From contig JAULJL010000002.1 of assembly GCA_030761205.1 (NCBI GenBank), positions 25,771,010 to 25,835,009 of the forward strand: a stretch of 64,000 nt of DNA, read 5' to 3'. The stretch comes from Fremontodendron californicum. Lineage: Eukaryota; Streptophyta; Magnoliopsida; Malvales; Malvaceae. Numbering within the stretch: position 1 is the first letter of the stretch; every line of letters begins with the position of its first letter. This document shows positions 35,417 through 47,870 of this stretch, piece after piece. Below the pieces are notes generated by a model that did no database searches, was not told the origin of the DNA, and saw only the letters and a program-made list of their open reading frames with translations. Made by a program: the position numbers and the translations under genes.

Positions 35417-38087
35417 TTTTCTATCTGCTTTCTTAGACCAAGCCTCGGAGTACCACCTGCAGGATGAGAAAAGCCTTTTAGCATTCAGAAACATCAATTT
35501 AGGAAGAAAATGTACTTGATTTAAGGGTCCTGACAAAATTAGGTGTCTACACATATAATAAACAACATAACATCAAAATATAAATAATAACAACACCAAG
35601 GAAATTATCATAGCAAAAATCACATATTATATAGTGTGCATGAATATGGAAAATGCAATGCATGAGAATGTAATTTTTCCCTTAATTAAGAAAATCCGTA
35701 TATCTAAAAAGATATCCGGCTACCTTAGGAAAATATATCAAATTAAATTTTCTAAAAATCAAAATACTTTGTGATTGTTTGAAAACAATTTTGGAAAACT
35801 TAGATTAAAAAAAATAAAAGCCTAGCTAAACCTTTTTTAAATGGCTCTAATTTTCTAAGTGTAAAATCCCGGACTTGACCACCCTTAACCCGAGGTTTTA
35901 AAAACTCATTTTTAGAGTTTAAAAAGGCTTAGAAACTACCCTAAGACAGTAGCTAAATTTTCTAATCAACCCCCTCTAAGTAACATAACCAAAATAGAAA
36001 AATGATTTTCCTTCAAATTCAATTCTGCCTCTACTGTCTAGTTTTAAAGAACGATTTTTTACCCTATTTTTAAAAATTCGAAAAATCTAAAACAATACTG
36101 GAAACTCAGGACATGTAAAAATAAACGAGAACAAATCGGCTTAATTTTCTGATTAAAGATGACTTCCCTGAAAAATCGGGAAAGTACGAGTACTGGGTGA
36201 AAAAACTGTTATGCCAAAACACATTTTTTTTGCCTTTGGTAAAATCATTTAAAAATCAAAGTAAAAATGTTAGAGACTCTCCTAAAGACTCACAAACAGT
36301 CGCTAACACTTTTGAAAAGTTAGACAAAAATTGGCTAAAGTAAAAAAAAAAAAATCACAAAGGTAGAATAATCGATTTGACAACTCTTTAATTTTCCACA
36401 AGTATGCTCAAAATGAGCATGACTTTAAACCATTGATTGGTCTAAGTCATAAATCATGTGGTAATGACATGAAATGCATGAAAATTCAGCAAATATGATG
36501 CATGAAATGCATGATTTAAAACCTAAATGACATGAAAAATGCATGGCATAGAGAATATGACCTAGACCTAAATGAAATTGCATGGCATTTAATGCAACCT
36601 AGGTCTAAAATGCATGAATATGCATGGCAAAGCAAAGCAAACCAATCCTAAACCTAAAAAATGCATGGCAATAACACAAACATATAGCATGCTTAAACAA
36701 AATACACAACCAAATATCATGAAAATGCAAACCTATCAACTAGCATGATGAAAATGCACATATAAAGCATACAACATGAGGGGTGGCCGAATGGTCCCAT
36801 ACTTTAAAATGAGCATGTCATTTTCACAAACACATGATATACTAACATGCAAGATTAAAGAATAATACTCAAATCATGCAAATATAAAGTAAAGGCATGA
36901 AAACCAATAGGCATTTTCACAAACACATGAATTAACAAAATGTAAAACATAAACAAACTTAAACATTTTGAAAACAGAAAATAAAAAATGCAAGACAAGT
37001 AAAATAAACATGATAACAAAATAATAGACTCAAAAATGGAAACAAGCAAGCAACCAAATCAAAACAAGCTTCATGTTTATGTATTTGAAGAAGATTTAAA
37101 GCATCAAAACTTGTTAAATATCACTAATAGCATAAAATAAAAAACAAAACAGCAACTACACTAAAACAGCAAGCCATTCGGCCACCCCTCTAACTCATGA
37201 AAAAAAATTTCTCAAAGCTTTTTCCAAGACAGTATAAAGAAGAACTTGAAGAAGAATATTAAAAACACTTATTTTAAAAAGAAAAATCAAAAGAAACTCA
37301 CCAAAATAGCAATCAAATCATCAAATCAAGAATAGAAAATCAAGGAAAGTACAAGAGTATAGTGCTTAAAGCAACCTCTAAAAGCTATATTGCAAGCTTT
37401 TTCTCTTCTAACTTTCTTTTTTTTTTTCTAAACTTTTCTTTTTGCCTTTGAAAAATAGGAAAAAATCAGCCAAACAAGAGTGTGAATAGTCCCAAATGAA
37501 AGAGAGAACCCCTTTACGTTGTACTGGCCGAATGGCCTTCTAGAGGCTAGGATGTTCTCATTTTTTTTCCAATCAATTTTGATCCAAAGGCTATTAATCC
37601 AAGATGCTTAAAATGTGAAATTATCACTCTTAGATTAGGTAATTAGCTATCCACAATTATAGCTGTTCAAGAATCTTAAGCCATTATGTTGACATTCTCC
37701 CTCTTTATGCATTGGTCCATGTGGTTCAATTACAAAGGCTTGATCAAAAAAATAACTAACTTCCTCTTCATTGTTGGCCTTTTGATTAAAAATCAAAAAA
37801 TTTCTGCCCACCATTGGTCCTTGGCCGACTGACCCCTCATCTTCCAGCCCATGCTTTATTTTTTTAAAAGGCAAGAAAAGCCCTTTTCGGTTTGTTGGGG
37901 AAAATGACCTTTTTGCCCTCCCCCGAATGTAAATAAATAACAAACGGACTCCAAATTCAAATTTTATTTTTTAAATACTTCCAAAACAATAAAAATTGAA
38001 TTCTGGAGGTTTTCAAAAATTTTCAAGCCTATTTGCTATTTATTTGGACTTTTTCTTCCAAAATTACCCTTTCGTGCTCCCAAAATT

Positions 38088-38520
38088 TACAATTTTTTAA
38101 ACGAGCTCCAAATCTAGATTTTTCTTCACCAATCTCTTCCAAATAATTTAAAAGTACGATATGGAAGTTTTCATGATTTTTGGAACTCATTTGGTATTTT
38201 TTCAGGATTTATCTGCTTGAATTACTACATAATGGGCCCGGGATTTGGCCATTTTGCAAACGAACTCCGAATCTGGATTTTCTTTCGTCAATCTCTTCCA
38301 AATAATTTAAGAATGAGATATCCAAATTTTTAGAATTTTTGGAGTTCTTTTGCTATTTTTTTGGGATTTATCTTCTTGAATTTCTACATAGGGGACCCGA
38401 GATTTGGCCATTTTGCAAACGAACTCCAAATACGAATTTTCTTTTGTCAATCTCTTCGAAATGATTTAAGAATGAGATTTGCAAATTTTCAGAATTTTTG
38501 GAGTTCATGCTATTTTTCCC
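38088..38520. repeat. ~158-bp tandem repeat, three units (element 2 3' LTR)
   Basis: Units start near 38092, 38249 and 38407 with the CATTTTGCAAACGAACTCC core (diverged in the first unit). Confidence 0.8.
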
Positions 38521-38982
38521 AAATTTTCTAATTTTTCCCTTTTTGCCTTCGAAACCCGGTTTTGCTCAAAACAAGTCCGATTTTTAGATTTTCTTCAAAC
38601 TGAGCCTTGGGCTATCCTTGTTTAATCACTCCTCATGAATTAGGGGCTTTAATCTTACCGAATCGGGCCATTTCTGTAATTCTTCCAAATTTCAACGAAA
38701 TCCACCAAAAACCCTAATTCTCGATTTTCTTTCGAATTGACTTTTCTTTCAAGTTGCTTCTCCTTTACCCGTAGTCAGTGCTTATCTTTCATTTGGAACC
38801 TTCAATTTCAACCAATTTGATCGTTTAAGCACTTTTCCCCAATGTTCTCGAACTAGGATTTCCTTTCTACTAAATCTCCGTAACCCAACTTCCGAACTCT
38901 ATATCTTTCAATGTAGACCTCGGATTATCAAAATTCTTTCGCCATTTTTCAATTGAACTTCAAATCTTGATTTTGAAAGTGA

Positions 38983-39036
38983 GTTGACTTTTTTAGTACT
39001 TGACTTTTTAGGGTTGACTTTTTTCAAGTTTGACTT
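38983..39036 (-). promoter_or_regulatory. W-box array, reduced (element 2 3' LTR)
   Basis: Four TTGACT cores at 38984, 39000, 39014 and 39030. This is the smallest of the five arrays. Confidence 0.55.
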
Positions 39037-39170
39037 TTTATGCTCGCCTTCTTAGAATTAGTCTCGGAGTACCACCTGCAGGATGAAAAAAGTCTTTTTA
39101 CATTCTGAAACATCAATTTAGGAAGAAAACATACCTGTTTTAGTGGTCCTGACAAAATTAGGCGTCTACA

Positions 39171-39183
39171 GCTGCCCCTCTTT
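39171..39183 (-). other. Polypurine tract, element 2
   Basis: The minus strand reads AAAGAGGGGCAGC immediately before the 3' LTR start TGTAGACGCC. A CATT microsatellite and T-run (39299-39330) follow on the plus strand. Confidence 0.8.
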
Positions 39184-39382
39184 GGCTATTGCTGAGAATC
39201 AGGAATCAGGCAAAGATAAAAAAATACTAATTTTGTCCGATTAGTGAAATCACATGTGAAGAAAAAGGGGAAAGGGGTTTTCACTCTCTTCCATTCTTCA
39301 TTCATTCATTCATTATTCATTTTTTTTTTGTGTTGAAAAAAGCTGTAAATAGAGGATATTGTCCTTAAATTGAATTCCCTGA

Positions 39383-40099
39383 CATGGGTAAAACCAGAAA
39401 TTTGAAAAAGATCTGGATGAAACCAAAAATTGAAAAGCATGGGTGAAACCAGAAATTTGAAAATGATCTGGATGGAACCAAAAATTGAAAAGAATTGGTG
39501 AAACCAAAAATTTGAAAAAGATCTAGATGAAACCAGAACTTGAAAAAGATCTGGATGAAACCAGAAATTGAAAAGCATGGGTAAAACCAAAAAATTGAAA
39601 AAGATATGGATGAAACCAGAAATTGAAAAACATGGGTGAAACCAAAAATTTGAAAAAGATCTGGATGAAACTAGAAATTGAAAAGCATTGGTGAAACCAA
39701 AAATTTGAAAAAGATCTGGATAAAACCAAAAATTGAAAAAGATCTGGATGAAACCAGAAATTGAAAAGCATGGGTGAAAGCAAAAAATTGAAAAATGATC
39801 TGGAAGAAACCAGAAATTGAAAAGCATGGGTAAAATCAAAAATTTGAAAAAGATCTGGATGAAACCAAAAATTGAAAATTATGGTTGAAACCATAAATTT
39901 GAAAATGATCTGGATGGAACCAAAAATTGAAAAGCATTGGTGAAACTAGAAATCTGAAAAAGATCTGGATGAAACTAGAAACTGGAAAGCATGGTGGAAA
40001 CCAGAAATTTGAAAAAGATCTGGATGAAACGAGAGAATAAAAAGGCATAGGTGAAACCAAAAAATTGAAAAAGATCTGGATGAAACCAAAAATTGAAAT
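39383..40099. repeat. Tandem array of 27/28-bp units arranged as ~55-bp dimers
   Basis: Units alternate GAAAAAGATCTGGATGAAAC and CAGAAATT with GAAAAGCATGGGTGAAACCA and AAAATTT. GATCTGGATGAAACC recurs every ~55 bp, sometimes at 28 bp, for about 14 copies. On the minus strand this gives open frames full of Phe/Trp (FNFWFHPD-like), which are not genes. It occupies the same site as the unrelated 60-bp array of element 1. Confidence 0.92.
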
Positions 40100-42735
40100 G
40101 GCCTAGAAATTAACCTGAAAGATTTGAGAGAGGATGCAAATGCTTCTTCAAATGATAAAGATATCTTGGATTGATGCAAATGCTTCGAAATACAGATGCA
40201 AATGTCTTGGATTGATGCAGATGCAGATGTCCCTACAAATCATGTTCATGTAAGTGGTTCATGAATGGTGTAACTGCAGCTATAATGAAGATGCGATGAT
40301 CCTAGAAATGATGTACTTTCTTAAGATGATGCGAATGCAAATATTTATGTAGGATGTACTTGTAAAGGTAGAATGCAGATGCTCATGGAATAGTGCAAAT
40401 GCAAATATCCATGAATGATGCAAATGCTTGCTGACACGGTGCAGATGCAAAGCTTAATAGAGAGATGAGTGTTCATGAATGATGCAAATGCCCCCGATCA
40501 TTTTTCTAGACTTTTGGCTTAGCCTTTCCCATTCATTTTTCCTCTTCAAATCAGAGTATATCTTCAACTCCTTTTTCAATCTTTGGCTATTCTTTTTGCC
40601 CCAACAGTTTTCAAACTCTTATCAACAGAAATCTTCTTGCTGAGTTTTATTTCTTCTTTTCATATTTGGAAGTCAAGGTTATCCCTAGTAATTCCACACC
40701 TTTGGATTAGAAAAACTCTTATCTCATGTCAACATCAAAAATGGGTATTTCAAAAACAATTTTGCTTATTTAATGAAAACTTCTGAGTCAAAAATTCTAA
40801 CCACAGAGTGTGTAATGTACAAATCTTTTGAAGACTGGTGATCACTGTTAGAAATTTTCCTAAGTGTCAATTTGGGTTTTTCAACTTGAATTGACAAGGC
40901 TTGGTACAACATGATGTTGGTTTTTTCAGAAAAACTTCACAACAAAAAATGTATATCTCTTCTAGGCTCACAAATGGAACAGATTTTATAAATCATGAAT
41001 TCATTGAGAACCAAACAAATTCAACATTCTTTTAGTTTCCATATCAAGGTATTTTGACAAGCGTCAAGATTAGCTGGGATGTTTAAACTGGAAAGTTGAT
41101 TTTGGAGAAAAAAAAACTTTCATTTTTTGAAATCAATCATCCAAATGAGAGTTGATGATTTGGGAGGTTCAGGAATTCCTAGATGTTCCATGATGACCAC
41201 TTCTTTAAGATGATCTTCTCTTTTGTTATATCGGCATGGCATCGAAAATTCCAATTTTACTCTAGACCGCCCGTTTTTGGATTTTCGCCCTAGAGTCCCA
41301 TTTTCTCCAAAAATTTTTTCCTTTTTTCATTGTTTTACCATGCATTTGAGAATTCTAAATTCTTCCTTAGAGAAATGGTAATTCAATAAGATGGGATAAA
41401 ATCTGAGGAAAAAAACCCTTCAAGTTAAATATTCATGCTTGATCAAAATGGACTTTTAAAGCACGTAATGTAGGCCATGGCTTAGGGTTCAGAAAGAAAG
41501 GATAAAATAGGCCTAAAATAAGTGTTTGAGGGTAATCAGATCAAGGATCATTTCTTGAGGATGATTCTCTTTGAAACATTTATCCTTTTTTGGACTTTTC
41601 ATTCATTTTTGACTTTTACTCTTTTTCTTTCTTGCTTTTGACTTTCATTTGCCATACTTTTTCACATTTTTTCTTTTGTTTTGTTATTGGCTTCCATTTC
41701 GCCATCTTTTCCTTTTTCTTTACTTCGACAGAGTGAGCCCGTATTTATTCGGGGCTCAATTTGCTTTGTATCTGTCTTTGAGTTAGGACTCATTTCTCAG
41801 TGATCCTTCCTCTCATTTGCCCCCCAATGTAGAGGACGATCCTTGATCAGGGTTCAAAGAAGAAAGAATTCTTTTGGCTCAAAAGGGGTGACTATGGATA
41901 ATTTTTTCTTGTGAAAGGGATATGAAATATGGCCATTTCTCATATTAAGCACAAATATTCTCATTGAAAAGCAATCCCCAGGGGGAATAGATAATCAGAA
42001 TTTCATTTTGCCCTTTGGAATCATCCGAATTCTCATATGCATGATATCACAAAAATTTTTTCTTTTTTTTTTTGTCGCATGCCCCAATGGTTCATGTGTT
42101 AGTCCATCATTTTTCACCATATAACCATAATTTCCACATATGATGCCCTAGTTTGATTAACGATGAGAATTCGTATCAACGAGGAACATAGCAAGTCTAG
42201 GTCTATTTTAAAAAGGCTGAGTTTCAAATATGAGTTCTTTGAAAGGACAAGGAAAATACGATCCAAAAACGGGTTTTCTCTGGGACATAGGATAATCTAA
42301 TTTAATCATTATGCCCCAGGGTGTCAATCATGAAGTGATGTTTGGGCAATTAGTGTTTTGTGGTTATTGGTAAAGGTCATGAATGGTTTTAGCACAATCT
42401 TGACATACATCAAATTACCAAAATCTAGATTTTTGAAAGAATGTCTCATTTGTTTGAATTTCAAGGAATTCGACAAAATTTCAAAAAATTCGGTCCTTTG
42501 TTCATGGCCTAGACTAGGATTTACAACTTTGCTTATTCTCTGATGACAATCTTTTATTTTATTTTTGGTGGAGTTCCATCATTCATATTCCTTGAAGCAT
42601 TAGGTCTTTCAAGTGTTCTCGATTGAAGGGGTTTAGGCATAGAGAAGCCCAAAAAAGAGGGATAGGGTATTGGGTCATTTTTAACAATGATCATCAATAT
42701 TCTCGAGACCATCCATTATTAAAACTTCCTTAATG
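40100..42735 (-). other. Conserved non-coding internal block, element 2
   Basis: Begins with a TGCAAATG-rich stretch (to ~40490), then tracks 14890-17150 of element 1 closely. No pol motif was found. It ends at the T-run that precedes gag B. Confidence 0.7.
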
Positions 42736-42738
42736 CTT

Positions 42739-42739
<1 letters not shown>

Positions 42740-42772
<33 letters not shown>
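42740..42772. repeat. Poly(T) tract of 33 bases
   Basis: TTAATGCTTG is followed by an uninterrupted T-run and GCAAATTCAAATTA. In element 1 the same site has only five T (17180-17184, TTAATGCTTGTTTTTGTAAA), so the run expanded in element 2 or is a sequencing length error. Confidence 0.9.
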
Positions 42773-42774
<2 letters not shown>

Positions 42775-43100
42775 AAATTCAAATTATTTTTAAAACACAA
42801 CAAACACATAGCATTTAAAATTCAAAATTCATTTAATTCATATGAATGTCACCATAAGACAAGTGTTTTCATCATGAGGTATGAAACTATATGCATAAAA
42901 AAAAAATCCCCCTTGACATGTTCTCCCTAATTCAAACTGGCTATTTCTCGGTACTCTTTTCGACCTTTCCATCTACTTCTCCCATTATGACATCCACAAT
43001 GGTCTCATCATTCCCATTCAGTAGATTCTCCGCGCTGTCTGACCTTTGTTTCTTCCCCACATCTAACTGCCCTTTATTGATGAGTGATTAACCTTCCGTT

Positions 43101-44460
43101 TCAGACATAGGCAATTTTTCGTGGAATATCCCTGAATCCCAGAATGATAATCATAATATGCATTCTCGTCATACCAGCTCGGATATGGGGGTTGGATAGG
43201 CTACACTGGAACTTTAGTAAGGAGTTGCTCTTCGAGCAGTTGGGGCAATAGTTCAGAGTAAGACATGGGGAGTGGCTCAAACTGATTCTCTTTCGGATAT
43301 TCTTCGATTTCCTATGACTGACAAATGGTTGAAAATTTACTGGATTCTGAGAGGCCATTGGGTATAAATATGAAACCTGGGGTACATAGTTCATAGAAGG
43401 ACAGGGTGGTTGGTATGAAGTAGCCGGAATATACGGGGCAAAGTTTCCAATGGCTTGGACATCTTTCTCTTTCTTTTTGGGCGTCCTGTTTCTCTTTACC
43501 TTAAATGTTTTACCTCCTTCGAGTTTCCCAGCCTTGATAGCATTTTCAATCGTTTCCCCGGAGATTACCATATCCGAAAAATTCTTTGTGGTGTTGCCAA
43601 CAAGTCTATCGTAGTATGGGGCCTGTAGTGTATTCACAAAAAGGACAGTGGTTTCCTTTAGAGTTAAGGGCGGTTGTACTTGGGTGGCCATGTTCCTCCA
43701 CCTCTGAGCATACTCTTTGAAGCTCTCAGTAACCTTTTTCTCCATATTTTGCAAGGTGAGATGGTCAGGTGTCATGTCGGTCACCTGCTTGTACTGGTTT
43801 AGAAAAGCCCTGGCCAAATCATTCAAAGAGCGAATCTGATCCTTGCTCAACGACTATACCACCTAATTGCAGACCCGCTGAGGCTATCCTGAAAGCAGTG
43901 AATCAAAAGCTTATCATTATCTATGTGACTTGCCATCTTTCGGCATAACATGGTGATGTGGGTTGATGGATGGGTCACCTCGTCATATTTCCCAAAGTCA
44001 AGGACCTTGAATTTAGGAGGAATGACTAAATTAAGGACCAAGCATCGTTCTTTCGCATCCACACTCTTGAATATGTCTGTATTTTCTACTGCCCGGAGCC
44101 TTTCATCTAGCAACTGATATTTCCCTTGGGAATCTGCCAACTCAGCCTTGTTCGACTCAACCATCTTCAATTTTGCTTTTTTAGCTAGATCATCTAAATT
44201 CAAAATGTTGTTGGGATTAATTGTATTCTGGCCATTTAACATCAAGACCTCACTCTGACCCTCTTGTGCCCTTTAACCCTTCTCTGGCGGTCAAGTTTTT
44301 AGTGTATCCTTTTCCCTTGATTACGACGGACATCAGCTCCATCAATTTAGTCATCTGATCTTTGGATTCTGCATGAGACTTTGCCAGCTGTTCTCGCAAT
44401 TCTTCATGTGCCTTTTCCTTTCGGACAGCTTGTTAATTCTTTATAGCTCTAGCCTGTATT
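43101..44460 (-). pseudogene. gag: gag B of element 2: Gag with capsid, degraded zinc knuckle
   Basis: The same order as in element 1. A linker containing KYQLLDERLRAVENTD is followed by capsid motifs RCLVLNLVIPP, DKLLIHCFQDSL and SGSAIRWYSR. A one-base frameshift near 43850 precedes SKDQIRSLNDLARAFLNQYK, SFKEYAQRWRNMA, QPPLTLKETTVLFVNTLQAP and DRLVGNTTKNFSDM, so the C-terminal half of the capsid is better preserved here than in element 1. After a frameshift in the Pro/Tyr-rich part, the knuckle region reads YYDYHSGIQGYSTKNC: the first Cys and the second His are both replaced by Tyr, so zinc binding is lost. No protease or reverse transcriptase follows before the non-coding block. Confidence 0.88.
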
Positions 44461-45307
44461 AAAAGGGTACTCAGTACTTCTTATACCTCTGATTTGAAAT
44501 GTAAATTCTTTCAAAGACTCTTAAAGTCAAGCCAACTTCTATTTTATTTCCCCAAATGTATGTCATGATGAAGAGTCATTAATGCAATTTGATACACCTG
44601 AATCCTAAACAATATGATGTATGGACATGTACAGTAGAGACATGCTTACTATGTATGTAACAAATGCAATCACGATGCTAACATGATACAAGTAAAGAAT
44701 AGACAATAACGCATGGATATATGCAATGAATGACCCTGTACATTTCAGTGTATTTCCTAATGAATGACCATATATACTATGAATGCAACATGATGTCAAA
44801 TATGATGCATGTAATCAATGAATGATTGACACAGAGTATATACAAAAAAACTCATGCTGACCATGTGTGTTATGAATGCGACCTAATGCTAACATGATAT
44901 ATGTAATAAGCAAATTAGTGAACATATATAGAAAAATCATGCTGACTATGTTTGTGATGAATACCACCTAATGCTACCAAGATGCATGTACGAATGTATG
45001 GTATGACAAATAATTGATCAAATGCAAATGCAAAGGGGAAGATATCACGGAAGAAATAAGAAAATCGGAGGAACTTAATTATCAACATCTCATAAATTTG
45101 AAGCACAACCAATTCATTCCCACATCAACGTTCACAATCGTATAAACCATGTTTACAAAATCTAAGCATGGTTAAAACTGTCTTGTACAAGTACTTTATT
45201 TTTCCTAACATCCTAAGGCTATAAGAGCCGGCTACTGAAAAAGTGAAATCCTACTACATCATATCAGATCGAAGTCCTTCTACATCATTGCTGTAGATCT
45301 CCCAATC
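44461..45307. other. Spacer between the two gag ORFs of element 2
   Basis: Homologous to 18791-19639; ATG-rich with no recognised domain. Shared phrases include CAATCACGATGCTAACATG and GAGCCGGCTACTGAA. Confidence 0.6.
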
Positions 45308-46225
45308 CTAATTACCCTTTTCTAGTCCTCTGTTAATCAGTGTCGTTGGATCCAACCACTTGGCATCTATAAGGGATTGTACTTTGTTCTTGAGTGCATT
45401 GCAGTGCTCAATGCTATGCCCAACAGTTCCACAGTGATAATCACATCTTGCATTCGAATTATACCACTTGGGGTATGGTGGTGACAGGGGTTTCAACGGC
45501 ACATAGGCAACCAAGTGATTTAACTGATTGGAAGGGGATCAGAATGCCTTTGGGTCTCATCCTGGGGTTGTTTCTTAGTCACACAGAGCCTAGGAGTTGG
45601 GGCACTTGGCGGTGGCACTAAGGTTCGAACCGAAGTGTTTACATGGGGAGATGGTGGAATAACAAGGCAAGGGTATGGATTTGGACAAGGGCCTTTGGAG
45701 GTTGTACATAGCTCGAGGTTCCTATTCTAGATGCTGGATAAGGTGATTGATGAGGGAATCAATACGAACTTCCAATTGGTGGTAATGGAGTGGGATTCAG
45801 GGGTCCTGTAGTGATCATCCTAGTAGACAATTGGGCCATAGTAGGGTGAGGATACTGGTTTGGACCTAGGACCAATTGCAGGGATTGTTTGGGATCTGAG
45901 GTTTCTATCCTTGGTATCAGGCTCTCAGGTTTAATCATTTTAACGATCTTGTCCACAATTTTGGGTTGAAACCTTTGTGGCATTGACAAGCGCAGGATCC
46001 AGCAAGGATTTTATGTTCTGGACCTAATGGTTTTGGTTGATCCGAAGGCGATGCAGAGCCCTGAGAAAGTTCCCCTTTACTCTTACCCATATCCTCAACC
46101 ATTTTCATCAATTTAGCGAGTTGTTCTTTCACTTCCCGGATTTCATGTCCAAATTCCTCGTGATTTAGTTCCAAAGCACCCAATCGTTCCTCCGATTCTT
46201 TCCTCATACCTCGAACCCCTTTCAT
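45308..46225 (-). pseudogene. gag A of element 2: Gag-like protein lacking the capsid domain
   Basis: The start is MKGVRGMRKESEERLGALEL, a charged coiled-coil-like helix, followed by a Ser/Pro-rich linker and VDKIVKMIKPESLIPRIETS in another frame. The Pro-rich middle has further frameshifts. The C-terminal part is open: VPLKPLSPPYPKWYNSNARC, then knuckle CDYHCGTVGHSIEHC (C-x2-H-x5-H-x4-C, all ligands present), then LKNKVQSLIDAKWLDPTTLI and a natural-looking stop at 45308. As in element 1, no capsid segment lies between the two conserved ends. Shared absence in two separate insertions shows a founder structure rather than random decay. Confidence 0.82.
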
Positions 46226-47849
46226 GCAAATGAAAATGTCATGAGATTAAAAATACAATTATGAAGGTACATGCTCTGCTCTTATGTGCATGGATATACT
46301 GATGATTAATGCATGAACATATACAAAGAAATTATGATGACTATGTATGCCATGGATGTAATCTAATGCCAACATGATGCATTTTTTTATAAAAATGAAT
46401 AAATTGATGCACAGGTATATACAAATAATGACCATGCATGTCATAAACATATTCTACAATGAATGACCATGGATGCTATGACTGTAACATGATGTCAGAA
46501 TGATACATGCAAAGAAGAAATGAATTAACACAAAAGTAGGTACAAAGAATGACCATGTATCACAAATGTATTCTATAATGAGTAACCATGCATGTTAGGA
46601 CTGCAACATGATGCCAAAATGATACATGCAAAGAATAAATGAATTAACGCAAAGATATACACAAAGAAGTTAACCAATGAATACACGAAATTGGTGGGAC
46701 CTAAATCTTGATTATTCAAAAATCTCATTATGCAAGATTTGCCTCAAAATTTAATCTATGATTTTTTGAAACATGTTTTCTCTATGAAAAACCAATCATA
46801 TTATTTTCAAAAGAATTTTGGGGTAGTGGATCCTACTATGGTACAATATCCAAATATTCATGTAACACTACTGGTTTTATGAAATCATCAAATAAGATTA
46901 TTATTACCATCCATTTATTGCAAAAAATAAGATCAACAATACAACCATAAATGTACATGCTCTATTCACACATGCATGAAATGTGCAAAATGCAAAAATG
47001 TTTGAAAAAGAATGTTTGTATTTTGAATTTCAAAAAGTTAGTGAAAACTTGCCCCAACAATATCTACTTACATAGGTATCACAGTGCCTTTGGGGCAGAT
47101 TATCACATCTATTATGGGCGATGTACGTATATCATTGCACGATCTGCAACACTTATTCAGAGTGTAAAATAGGTAACAAAAGGTTTAGAAATGTTCCTCC
47201 ATGTGTTCCTATCTTCGGAATATCTAACAAAAATCCGGCATGGCTTCGCCTAGGTTCACTATATGAGGGTGAATTGGTTCCAACGGCCCCGAATTGCTCC
47301 TCATTGTCATCGGTGAAGGCTAGTAAGGCACCCCGATAAAAGCGGGTTCAATTCGTTCGAGTCTATTTCCCTAGCCCATGCGGATTGTTAATCCTGAAGG
47401 CTTAGGTAATTTAGTACTCCGAAAGTGTTTCACTAGCCCATGTGGATTGTTAATCACGAAGGCTTAGTTACTTTGCTCCCACCTAAAAAGACGAAACCCG
47501 GGTATAGGGCTCATGATATGCAAATGCACGTGTGGTGTGTGTGGAGGAACAACAAACCTTTCACCACCTATTCTACAAACCTTATTCTAAATATTGTAAC
47601 AATTTATCAAAAGAATATTCAAGAATAGTGTAACGTATTAACCAACAAGTAATTATAATATACAACCTTAAATAACTAGAGAACAATAATAAAATGCATG
47701 CACATGAATATGGACATATTTAAAAACATTTTATTATTTTCAAAATTCTCCTTACGAGAAAAATGTGGGAATTAAAATTAAATACCAATTAAACCAACAA
47801 AATCGAGACTTTGATAACACACGACTAATTCTAGGCCTGACTCTCTAAT
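46226..47849 (-). other. 5' leader region of element 2
   Basis: Homologous to 20565-22243. No domain recognised. Confidence 0.65.
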
Positions 47850-47867
47850 GTCCCAGCAGAGTCGCCA
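47850..47867 (-). other. Primer-binding site, element 2
   Basis: The minus strand reads TGGCGACTCTGCTGGGAC, three bases from the LTR end, as in element 1. Confidence 0.75.
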
Positions 47868-47870
47868 AGC

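Larger units (their letters stand above)
30323..35551 (-). repeat. Solo LTR B, part 2
   Basis: Resumes the LTR at CTTTTCGAATCATT and ends AGGTGTCTAC-A at 35551, followed by CATAT, which repeats the bases before 4805. With part 1 it totals ~5.9 kb, longer than its relatives. The middle (~31800-34150) is diverged and contains extra material with repeated phrases such as CATTGGATGA and GATGAGGCC-like stretches near 33480-34070. It is a diverged subfamily member and older than LTR C, which interrupts it. Confidence 0.87.
35557..39170 (-). repeat. Element 2 3' LTR, part 2
   Basis: Resumes directly after the CATAT duplication (AATAAACAACATAAC, matching 49185 onward in the other LTR) and ends GGCGTCTACA at 39170. 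It contains hairpin 35696-35719, three ~158-bp units (38088-38520), a telo-box at 38709-38717 and a reduced W-box array. Confidence 0.9.

Noticed and set aside
39306..40179. Phe/Trp-rich minus-strand open frames
   Set aside because: By-products of the 27/28-bp tandem array of element 2; overlapping frames give the same kind of repetitive peptide.
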